From assembly GCA_949293815.1 (NCBI GenBank), contig CASFEZ010000003.1:54689-118688 (forward strand): a stretch of 64,000 nt of DNA. The letters are read 5' to 3'. Source of the DNA: an uncultured Eubacteriales bacterium (GTDB taxonomy: Bacteria > Bacillota > Clostridia > Oscillospirales > Acutalibacteraceae). The translations under genes were made by a program, and so were the position numbers. Below, one piece after another: positions 42,584-50,304 of this stretch; the stretch's first letter is position 1, and every line of letters begins with the position of its first letter. Under the pieces are notes generated by a model. The model saw nothing but the letters and a program-made list of their open reading frames with translations, had not been told where the DNA came from and ran no database searches.

Positions 42584-43942
42584 ATGAAAAAATTATTTTC
42601 CGCGTTTCTTTCTGTTTTGCTGGTCGCGCTGCTGCCGGTCAGCGCCGCCGCGGAATCGCTTTATAATTCCGAAATTTCTGTAAAGTCGGAAATTTTATAT
42701 TTGAAAAGTGTAGATGACGGCACGGTTATCTTTGATAAGAACGCCACCATGCGCTGCGCGCCTGCCGCGCTTTTGAATATTGCCACCGCCATGGTGGTTT
42801 TGAATCATGTGTCGGATATAAATGCTACGCAATTTACTGTACCGGAAAATATCAATGCCATTTTGGCGGGCACGAACAGCGCGACCATGTTATTTAAGGG
42901 CGGCGAGCAGATTCGTGTGGTGGATTTGCTGCACTGTATTCTTATGCGATCGGCGGCGGACGCTTCCATTACCCTTGCGGTAGGCGTTGCCGGTTCGGTG
43001 GAAGCGTTTGTTGGATTGATGAACGAATACGCGGTGTCTCTGGGGTGTGATAATACTCATTTTGTAAATGTGACGGGGCTGGATGATGAAGAGCAGTATA
43101 CAACGGCGGAGGATGTGGCTAAAATGATGGAGGACGCCGGAAAAAATGAAACTTTCTGTTCTATCAGCCTTGTTCAAACCTATGATTTCCCGGCGACAAA
43201 CCTCTCTGAAGCGCGTCAGGTGTATACCTCCAATCTGATGCTGCGCAGCGGCTATACCTCCTATTATTACAGCTATATTACCGCCGCAAAAACCGGAGCC
43301 ACCACCAACGCTGGTCGCTGCGTTGCCCTGATTGCCTCCCGGGACGGCTATACTTATGTTGCCGTGGTGATGAAAGGGGCATATATCGATGACGATAACA
43401 ACGGCGTAAACGAAAATTACGCTTTTATCGACTGTAAAGCAATGCTGACATGGACTTTCCGTAACATCCGGTTGCGGGTGATTACCGATACCACGCAGAC
43501 TGTTGGCGAAGTGGCGGTGCGCTATTCACTGAAATATGACCATGTGCGCCTGGTTCCTGCCGAGCAGATTACCGCGCTGGTGCCTTCTTCGGTGGATACG
43601 GGCAGCGTGGTGTTCCGTATTATAGAGGACCAGACGGAAACAGAGGTTTCCGCACCGGTCAAAAAGGGGGATGTGCTGGGCAAGGCGGAGGTGCTTTACG
43701 GCGAGCAGGTGCTGACCACGGTAGACCTGGTGGCGGCTGAGGACATTTCCTTTGATTTGCCGGGACTGATCGTTGGCGTTTTCCGCAATATTTTTTCATC
43801 ACCGGTGACGGTTCTGCTTTTGCTTTTGATATTGGCAGCCGCCGTGGCGTATTTTGTTATCGGCGTCCGATATGATAAAAAAATGGGGAAATTCCGTGTG
43901 ATTCACGGCGGGAAAAAGAAAAAGGACGGGGACAGCGAGTAA
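42584..43942 (+). CDS. Degenerate D-alanyl-D-alanine carboxypeptidase (DacF-like pseudoenzyme)
   Basis: A 452-residue exported protein: signal peptide, penicillin-binding S11-peptidase domain, the beta-rich C-terminal domain of PBP5-type enzymes and a membrane helix near the end (VTVLLLLLILAAAVAYFVIGV) with a lysine-rich tail. Where family members have PASTTK, this reads PAALLN (residues 60-65), so the nucleophile Ser and the Lys are Ala and Asn. The SxN region reads SAAD (123-126). Only KTG (in AAKTGATT) is kept. It may bind peptidoglycan or regulate a true peptidase. Start chosen 6 bases after CGGAGG. Confidence 0.82.
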   Translation: MKKLFSAFLSVLLVALLPVSAAAESLYNSEISVKSEILYLKSVDDGTVIFDKNATMRCAPAALLNIATAMVVLNHVSDINATQFTVPENINAILAGTNSATMLFKGGEQIRVVDLLHCILMRSAADASITLAVGVAGSVEAFVGLMNEYAVSLGCDNTHFVNVTGLDDEEQYTTAEDVAKMMEDAGKNETFCSISLVQTYDFPATNLSEARQVYTSNLMLRSGYTSYYYSYITAAKTGATTNAGRCVALIASRDGYTYVAVVMKGAYIDDDNNGVNENYAFIDCKAMLTWTFRNIRLRVITDTTQTVGEVAVRYSLKYDHVRLVPAEQITALVPSSVDTGSVVFRIIEDQTETEVSAPVKKGDVLGKAEVLYGEQVLTTVDLVAAEDISFDLPGLIVGVFRNIFSSPVTVLLLLLILAAAVAYFVIGVRYDKKMGKFRVIHGGKKKKDGDSE

Positions 43943-43952
43943 CAGGGGAGTT

Positions 43953-45809
43953 ATGATGGAGCGTTTACAAAATTGGATGAAAAAGGCGGCTTTAACGCCG
44001 CAAAAGCTTTTGGTGCGCTTTCTCAGCGTTTTTCTTGCGGTCAATGCGGTTTCGCTGTGGGGCGCGGATGCCAGTTATACGGAAACCGCTTATATTAACA
44101 CCGTGCAGCTGCCGCTGCTGCTTGCGGTAGAAATAGCGGGCGTGCTGTTTTTAACGGCGGCGCTGCTGTCTGCAAAAACCATGAAGCCGGATAAAACCAT
44201 TTTATTTGGCGCTGCGGTTCTGTTCTTTTGCAGTATTTTGTACAGGGCGGAGGATATCTGGCTTTATACAATCAGCTGTGGTGTGTTTGCCGTCATTGCT
44301 CTTTATTGTTTTTATGGTGACGGACCTTTGCGCCCAAAAATCAACCGCCCGTTTCTCATTGGCGCTTATACGGCGCTGGCGGTTGTTTTTACGGTATTTG
44401 TCGGCGGATTGACGGCGCTGCGCTATAAAATGTACATTGCGCCGAATTTTGATTTCGGTATTTTTGCGCAGATGTTCGATAATATGAAAGAAACCGGAAT
44501 CCCCTACACCACTTGCGAGCGGGATACGCTGCTGTCCCATTTCAATGTGCACCTGTCCTTTATTTATTATCTGATTCTGCCGTTTTATTATCTCTTTGAT
44601 ACGCCGTATACGCTGAATATCGCGCAGGCTGTCATTTTGGCAAGCGGCGTTATTCCGCTATATTTATTGTGTCGGCACCATAAGCTGAGCGACTGGGTTA
44701 CACTGGCTCTGGGCGTGGTGTATGTATTTTATCCGGCGCTCAGCGCGGGCTGTTTTTATGATATTCATGAAAACTGCTTTTTAACGCCGCTGCTGTTGTG
44801 GCTAATGGTTTCAATAGACCGGGACAGCACCGTTGGGCTGATTTTATCGGCAGGTTTGATTTGTACCGTCAAAGAGGACGCGCCAATCTATTTAATGTTT
44901 ATAGCTCTTTGGATGTTTTTTGAAAAGAAAAAATTTCTCAAGCCTGCTCTGCTTCTGGTTTTTTCGGTTGTATATTTTCTGGTTGCGGTCTGGTATCTGG
45001 ACAGCCACGGCGACGGTGCGATGCTTTATCGCTACGCCAACTTTTCTGAAGAAGGCGGCAGTATTATGGATATTGTCCGCGCCTGTGTGACAAATCCGGG
45101 ATATGTATTCAGCCAGTGCCTGGACGCTGAAAAATTGGAATATGCTTTGAAAATCCTGCTGCCTCTGGGGTTTTTGCCGCTGTTTTGCGGCAGGGCGCAT
45201 CACTATATTCTTTTGGGACCGTTTATGCTGATAAACTTGATGTCCTATTATCCGTATCAGCATTCGCTGGATTTCCAGTATAATTTCGGTACTGCGGCGC
45301 TGCTGTTCTATTTAACCATTGTCAATTTATCGCGCCTGCGCGTGGACAAGAAGCGAATATTGGCTGCCTGGTGCGCCGCTGTCGCGGTGTTCGGCGCCTT
45401 CTCCTTTGTGGGCGGCAGAATGGGATATATCGGTTATTATCAGGCAACCAAAGAAACCTGTGCGCAGATTGACGAGGTCATAGAGGTCGTTCCCGAAGAC
45501 GCATCGGTATACGCTTCTACCTTTATTCTGCCCCATTTGTATCAAAACGATGTGCTGTACCAGCTCAATGCCTCTTCGCCCGATTTGTCCGGACGCACAG
45601 AATATGTGGTGATAGACCTGCGGTTTGATGAGTCTGCTGCGCTGTACCCGACTTACGCCTCAGCCGGGTTCCGGACGGTTGCCTATGAAGAAGGCGCGGC
45701 GGCGGTGCTGTATTGCCCGTTCTATACCGGTGAGGATACATCCGCGGCGGAAAAGGCAGACTCTGCGGAATTACAGACGCAATCCATGCAAGCAGGTGCC
45801 GTGTCATGA
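43953..45809 (+). CDS. DUF2079 polytopic membrane protein
   Basis: A 618-residue membrane protein with about ten hydrophobic segments. The region YKMYIAPNFDFGIFAQMFDN, then LLSHFNVHLSFIYYLILPFYY and CFYDIHENCFLTPLLLW, is the DUF2079 core; the fold is related to GT-C glycosyltransferases, so transfer from a lipid-linked sugar is possible but unproven. The DIHE acidic loop could be part of the active site. It starts 10 bases after the DacF-like gene and is probably co-transcribed with it, hinting at an envelope function. Confidence 0.82.
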   Translation: MMERLQNWMKKAALTPQKLLVRFLSVFLAVNAVSLWGADASYTETAYINTVQLPLLLAVEIAGVLFLTAALLSAKTMKPDKTILFGAAVLFFCSILYRAEDIWLYTISCGVFAVIALYCFYGDGPLRPKINRPFLIGAYTALAVVFTVFVGGLTALRYKMYIAPNFDFGIFAQMFDNMKETGIPYTTCERDTLLSHFNVHLSFIYYLILPFYYLFDTPYTLNIAQAVILASGVIPLYLLCRHHKLSDWVTLALGVVYVFYPALSAGCFYDIHENCFLTPLLLWLMVSIDRDSTVGLILSAGLICTVKEDAPIYLMFIALWMFFEKKKFLKPALLLVFSVVYFLVAVWYLDSHGDGAMLYRYANFSEEGGSIMDIVRACVTNPGYVFSQCLDAEKLEYALKILLPLGFLPLFCGRAHHYILLGPFMLINLMSYYPYQHSLDFQYNFGTAALLFYLTIVNLSRLRVDKKRILAAWCAAVAVFGAFSFVGGRMGYIGYYQATKETCAQIDEVIEVVPEDASVYASTFILPHLYQNDVLYQLNASSPDLSGRTEYVVIDLRFDESAALYPTYASAGFRTVAYEEGAAAVLYCPFYTGEDTSAAEKADSAELQTQSMQAGAVS

Positions 45810-45950
45810 CGCCGCTCTTTTTGCGGCATATTCTCTGACAGGGCGGTTTTTTTCTGACAATTCTTGACAATTCTGCTGCGATTTTATACAATTATGTCAA
45901 GTGAAAAACATGGAATTTCGTTGTTTTTCATCGAAATGGAGGAAGTTATT

Positions 45951-47375
45951 ATGAAGAAAAAAGTTTGTTCTGCGCTGGCGCTGCTGATTTGCGCCTGTAT
46001 GTTATTCCTGTCCTCCTGCTCCGGTGCGGACAATGGCAATGCATTTCTTTTACACTATGGTTCGGAAGGAGATTTGGCAGCGGGCAGCAGCTATACCGAT
46101 GTTAACGATGAGGCGCTGAATGCTTTCTCGCTGACCTATAATGATTCCAAGCGCAATTATATTACCGTGGATTTGGGCGATTCCAAACGGTTCAATACCA
46201 TTACCTTAACGGAAAACGGCAACTGCATTAAGCAGTTTGCCATTTACGCGAGCAATGCCGCCGACCGGGGGTACACCTTTATTTATCAGGGCGATACCAT
46301 CGGCAGCGGAAGGGTCTGCTATACCGGTGATATGCAGTACCGCTATATCCGCGTTTTTGTGACGGATTTTGAGGGTGAATATGATATCAACGGTTTTTCT
46401 GTCTATTATAATAAAAATGAAAATGCGCAGGATTTGCGGGTCACCGCCTATCTGCGGATGGACAGAGTTACAGAGGATACCGATTTTTCCGGTCTTGCTG
46501 CCTGTACGGATCTGATTCTGTTCGGCTGTGCTAAGTTTACGGCTGCCGGTAATATTATTTTTGTGGACGGTAGCGGCGAGGAGATTGAAGAGTCCGAATA
46601 TGCCCGGCTGGTGCAGATTGTCCGCGATGCCGTTGGCGATCGGGATATCCGCCTGGTTGCCGATATTGCCATGCCTTATGGTAACGATGGTAAGGATATC
46701 GTGTCCATGATGCAGGATCAAATGGCGAATACGACGGACAGCATTCGCGCATTTATTTATAAGTACGATTTCGACGGCTATGATATCGACTATGAATATC
46801 CCTATACCGAAGAGGAATGGGCAATGTACAATAACTTCCTTTTGGCGGTGCGGGAAGCCATTCCCGACAAAATCCTCAGCGTTGCCACCTCCGCGTGGAA
46901 TCTGCATTTCACGGAAGAGGTTATTGCCGCTATTGACCGCATTGAGCTGATGACCTATGATTTGATGGATTCTTTTGGGTATCAGGCTTCTTTCCCCAAT
47001 ACGGCGCAGAATGTACTGCAAGCCATTGACGCAGGGTTTGCGCCGGAACAGATTGACTTTGGTCTGCCGTTCTATTCCCGTCCCATCGATGGTTATGCGT
47101 TCTGGGGCAGTTACGCCGATTACGCACAGCAGATGGGCAGATACAACAATCTGGTCTATGACAATACCTTTGACCACGATGGCAATCCGCTGGCAACCCC
47201 CCAGTATTTCAACAGTGTACAGATGGTTGCCGATAAAACCGCCTTTGCGCTGGATGTCGGTATCGGCGGCATGATGATTTGGCACTTTACCGATGATGTG
47301 CCTTATGACAACGAACTTTCCCTGTTCCATACCATTCAAACGGTCAAACAGGAAAAAGCCACCGCAAACGGCTGA
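45951..47375 (+). CDS. GH18-family glycoside hydrolase lipoprotein
   Basis: A 474-residue lipoprotein (lipobox LSSC). The first ~130 mature residues look like an F5/8 type C-like carbohydrate-binding domain; the rest is a GH18 barrel with the catalytic DxxDxDxE motif intact in FDGYDIDYEYP and the downstream ELMTYDLMD and IDFGLPFYSRP. GH18 enzymes cut beta-1,4-GlcNAc bonds in chitin, N-glycans or peptidoglycan; surface location suits host glycan or cell-wall work. The ATG at 45951 follows GGAGGAAG. Confidence 0.9.
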   Translation: MKKKVCSALALLICACMLFLSSCSGADNGNAFLLHYGSEGDLAAGSSYTDVNDEALNAFSLTYNDSKRNYITVDLGDSKRFNTITLTENGNCIKQFAIYASNAADRGYTFIYQGDTIGSGRVCYTGDMQYRYIRVFVTDFEGEYDINGFSVYYNKNENAQDLRVTAYLRMDRVTEDTDFSGLAACTDLILFGCAKFTAAGNIIFVDGSGEEIEESEYARLVQIVRDAVGDRDIRLVADIAMPYGNDGKDIVSMMQDQMANTTDSIRAFIYKYDFDGYDIDYEYPYTEEEWAMYNNFLLAVREAIPDKILSVATSAWNLHFTEEVIAAIDRIELMTYDLMDSFGYQASFPNTAQNVLQAIDAGFAPEQIDFGLPFYSRPIDGYAFWGSYADYAQQMGRYNNLVYDNTFDHDGNPLATPQYFNSVQMVADKTAFALDVGIGGMMIWHFTDDVPYDNELSLFHTIQTVKQEKATANG

Positions 47376-47392
47376 CAGCCGCACGGCCTGAC

Positions 47393-47575
47393 AAAACAGC
47401 AGGGGCTGTTGCCTTTCGCGCAGACCGAAAAGCAAAAGAATAAAACATGGACTGTTACACGTAAATGGATGCAGCAAAAAAGCATTTATGTGCGACAGTC
47501 CCGACAGTCCTTTTTTTATAATAAGGATAAAATATATTTGCTTTTCTAAGCGTTTTTTCGCCCGCTCGCGGTAAT
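47393..47575 (+). repeat. Dispersed intergenic repeat (family B), copy 2, with terminator
   Basis: Similar over its length to 38353-38527. The left hairpin is conserved. The terminator stem is longer (GGACTGTTACACGTAAATGG arm with GCATTTATGTGCGACAGTCC) and carries an extra GACAGTCC duplicated in tandem (47494-47501 and 47503-47510) before the T-run. It ends the GH18 gene and abuts the broken dehydrogenase. Confidence 0.8.
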
Positions 47576-47582
47576 CCATCCG

Positions 47583-47924
47583 GTGTATTACCGGCATATT
47601 CTTGCCGATGCGAGAGATAAATTTACCCGTTTTGCGCAGGAGGTATTCGGCAAAGAAAACGCAGAGAAGGGGCTGGACGCCCTCACCGCGTTGATTCAGG
47701 ATTGCGGTCTGCCCGTAAAGCTGGGGCAGCTGAAATCCAAAACCGAAATCACGCCCGACCTGCTGCTCGTGGGCTATACCGACACCGCTTACCTGTTCCA
47801 TGACCCCCTGCAAGGCGGCGCGATTTCCTATGAAAAAAATCAGGTTCTGCAAGCCTACCGCGTCATGGGGGAAATGGCACTGGTTATGGAAAGAGCAGAC
47901 GGCATAACCAACCGGAGCCGTTGA
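47583..47924 (+). pseudogene. C-terminal fragment of an iron-containing alcohol dehydrogenase
   Basis: A 113-residue frame that begins in mid-domain. DKFTRFAQEVFGKENAEKGLDALTALIQDCGLPVKLGQL is the C-terminal helical domain of Fe-ADH proteins such as butanol dehydrogenases; the NAD-binding and metal-binding parts are absent. The last ~35 residues (from about YEKNQVLQAY) do not look like the family. No ribosome site precedes the GTG, and the left break falls at the family B repeat. It is most likely a dead remnant and unrelated by descent to the intact gene at 40692. Confidence 0.7.
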
Positions 47925-47988
47925 GTTGTTTTCTCCCGTTGTGACGCAAATGAAAAAACATTCCGTTTTTTGCTTCCGGCATCCATAT

Positions 47989-48018
47989 AAAAAGCCTTCC
48001 GTTGGGGAAGGCTTTTTT
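47989..48018 (+). terminator. Intrinsic terminator
   Basis: AAAAAGCCTTCC-loop-GGAAGGCTTTTTT; works on both strands. Confidence 0.85.
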
Positions 48019-48232
48019 AGTAAAAGGAAGATTTTATCAAACAAAACAAAGATTCTCCTAACAGGGCAGGGGAAGCAATAGTCGCTTGATATAAAAAGCC
48101 GCCGCGCACGATATGCCGTCCGCAGCGACATGTGAAGACAGGACAATAAAGATGTTTTTGCGTTTTCACTGTCTTGATTTGAACACTCGTCACAATCATT
48201 CTACATCACTCCGTTTCTGTTTTCAAGGCTGT

Positions 48233-49870
48233 TTACAGCGTCATTTCGATTTCCGTGCCGCCGATAAAGACCACCTTGATTTTCTCTTTTGATTCCACCA
48301 CTACGCATTCAATAATCTGTCGGACGAGCGTATCGTCATATTTCATCTGGTGATTTTGCAGTCCGTCAAGTATGGTGAAAATCTCATCGAGTCGGGATTT
48401 TGCGCTTTCTCTCTTTTGCCGCATGGTTGCATACTGTTCGAGCTGTACGGTCAGCATTTGCTTTTCGTTCATCAGCTCGGTGATGCGTTCCTCATCGATG
48501 CCGTCTGCATTGTCAGCGGATACCGCCTTGAGCATTTTTTGAAACTCAGCGTCGATTTCGGCAATTCGGATTTGAATGTCGAGTGTTTTGTCCTCGGTGA
48601 CTTCGTCTGTAAGCCCCATCCCGATATGGATTTTCAGTGTTTTCAGCACCTCAATATTTTGCTTTGCCGTCTGCATGATGGCTCTCATAACGGCGTTTTG
48701 CAGCAGGCTTTCCTCAATGCTCGGTGAGTGGTGGCAGTATTTTTTGCCGTAGTCAAGTCGGTTAATGCATCGCCATACGATTTTCCTCTTGCCCTTGGCA
48801 GTCCATGTGCATCGGCGGTAAGGCGTTCGGCATTCGCCGCAGATCAGTAGTTCGCTCAGAGCGTACTTGCTCGAATAACGGCTCAGTTCGGTTTTCGTGC
48901 CTTTTTGCTTGACCTTTGGCTTGCCGGAGCGCCTTGCGATTTCCTCCTGGACTCTTGCGAAGGTGCCTGCGTCAATGATCGCAGGGTGGTTGTTCTCAAT
49001 ATAGTATTTGTTCCTTTCGCCTTTGTTTGCCTTAATTCTCTTGCTGATACAGTCGGACACATAGGTTTTGTTTATGATGGCGTCGCCTTTGTATTTCTCG
49101 TTCGAGAGGATAGAGCGAATGGTTTCCTGCCTCCATACACTGCATCCGGCAGGCGTCGGTATCTCTTTTGCTTCGAGATAGCATTTGATTCCGTGCAGGC
49201 TCTCGCCGGATAGGTATCGCTCATATATCTCTCGGATAATCTCGGCTTCTTCGGGGACGATCTCAATTTCGCCGTCTGCGTTTTTGGTGTAGCCGAGGAA
49301 GTGTTTGCATTGGAATGGCACATTGCCTTGCTTGGCACTTTGTGCTTTGCCCCATTTGACATTGGCGCTGATGTTCTCTGATTCGCTTTGGGCTATTGAG
49401 CCGTAGATGGTGATGTAAAATTCCGATGTCGGATCAATGCTGTGGATACCTTGTTCCTCGAAGTACACATCCACATTGATCTCTCGGAGCTTCCTCGTTA
49501 TCTTGATAACATCGAGGGTGTTTCGGGCGAATCGGCTGATAGATTTTACGATAATCATGTCAATCTTGCCCTTGTAGCAGAGGCGGAGCATTTTATTGAA
49601 TTCGTCACGCTTTTTCATGCTTGTTCCCGTAATGCCTTTGTCAGCGAATATACCCACAAGTGACCATTTCGGCTCGGTGCGTATGCGCTCCTCGTAATGG
49701 GTACGCTGCACCTCGTAGCTGTTTAGCTGCTCATCCTGTTTGGTGGATACTCGGCAGTAGGCGGCAACTTGAAGCTGTCGGTAGCTCTGCGTGATAGCCG
49801 CTTTGGTGTCTATCGTTGCTGGAATAATGCGGACGGTTTTGGGGGGCTGTACGCTTGTTGCTTGCATCAT
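48233..49870 (-). CDS. Large serine recombinase
   Basis: A 545-residue site-specific recombinase. The resolvase-type catalytic domain shows AAYCRVSTKQDEQ (catalytic Ser), IVKSISRFARNTLD and the conserved Arg-rich stretch; then the recombinase domain (RQETIRSILSNEKYKGDAIINKTY), a zinc-ribbon (LLICGECRTPY with CINR and CHH) and a C-terminal coiled-coil region. Such proteins integrate and excise phages and conjugative elements. No other element genes are left around it, which points to a relic. AAAGGAG precedes the ATG, which overlaps the stop of the small ORF before it. Confidence 0.93.
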   Translation of the reverse strand: MMQATSVQPPKTVRIIPATIDTKAAITQSYRQLQVAAYCRVSTKQDEQLNSYEVQRTHYEERIRTEPKWSLVGIFADKGITGTSMKKRDEFNKMLRLCYKGKIDMIIVKSISRFARNTLDVIKITRKLREINVDVYFEEQGIHSIDPTSEFYITIYGSIAQSESENISANVKWGKAQSAKQGNVPFQCKHFLGYTKNADGEIEIVPEEAEIIREIYERYLSGESLHGIKCYLEAKEIPTPAGCSVWRQETIRSILSNEKYKGDAIINKTYVSDCISKRIKANKGERNKYYIENNHPAIIDAGTFARVQEEIARRSGKPKVKQKGTKTELSRYSSKYALSELLICGECRTPYRRCTWTAKGKRKIVWRCINRLDYGKKYCHHSPSIEESLLQNAVMRAIMQTAKQNIEVLKTLKIHIGMGLTDEVTEDKTLDIQIRIAEIDAEFQKMLKAVSADNADGIDEERITELMNEKQMLTVQLEQYATMRQKRESAKSRLDEIFTILDGLQNHQMKYDDTLVRQIIECVVVESKEKIKVVFIGGTEIEMTL

Positions 49871-50082
49871 GCTGATTTCTCCTTTCCGATCCTCTGACCG
49901 TTTATAAGTACAAGGCTTATCGTGCCGTTTCCTTTCAGTTGGATCTCGCTGACTGCCTGGTCTGTTAAGTCGCTGTCATAGGCTGTCAGCGGCGGCACAG
50001 TCTTGAATATATGTTTTCCCATCAAAAACTGTAATGCCGACAAGCTGCCGCTTGTTGGCGGCCGCCTGTCGGCACTCTTCAT
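49867..50082 (-). pseudogene. Small ORF, probable tail of a second serine recombinase
   Basis: A 71-residue frame ending in an ATGA overlap with the recombinase. Its last ~25 residues (QLKGNGTISLVLINGQRI) look like the terminal beta strands of large serine recombinases, compare KIKVVFIGGTEIEM in the neighbour. Its first ~25 residues lie antisense to the IS200/IS605-like end, so the original N-terminal part appears to have been lost by insertion or deletion. The frame stays open a short way upstream without another start codon. Confidence 0.45.
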
Positions 50083-50217
50083 TTCTTCGGGTTTACCCCA
50101 ACTATTGAAAAGTAATGCGATGTCAAACCGTCAGTGCCGCCTTTCAGGCGGTGAGCCAGTAGGCGCCCCTTATAGGGGCTGTGCAAACCACCAGTTTAAC
50201 TGGTGGTTATGATTTTG
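50040..50217 (+). mobile_element. IS200/IS605-type right end (solitary), TnpB omega-RNA-like
   Basis: Three hairpins in a row on the plus strand: CCGCC/GGCGG (50137-50151), GCCCC-TTATA-GGGGC (50165-50179) and AACCACCAG-TTTAA-CTGGTGGTT (50186-50208), the last followed by ATGATTTTG. This succession is what is seen at the 3' end of IS200/IS605 elements, where the TnpB-guiding omega RNA is encoded. A plus-strand frame of 69 residues (50003-50212) that ends inside the last hairpin could be the tail of tnpB. No transposase or intact tnpB is present. Confidence 0.45.
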
Positions 50218-50243
50218 CCTGAAAAAACACACAACAAAAAGAG

Positions 50244-50288
50244 AGCACCAATGAAGTGCCTATATAAGCATTCATTGGTGCTTTTTTG
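50244..50288. terminator. Bidirectional terminator
   Basis: Perfect 12-bp stem AGCACCAATGAA/TTCATTGGTGCT (50244-50255 with 50271-50282), with T-runs on both strands. It ends the large surface-protein gene. Confidence 0.85.
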
Positions 50289-50304
50289 CTTTCGTTGCTA
50301 AAAT

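Noticed and set aside
46206-48146. 646-residue minus-strand ORF
   Set aside because: It is antisense to the well-supported GH18 gene, runs through a repeat and terminator, and has no recognisable domain or ribosome site.
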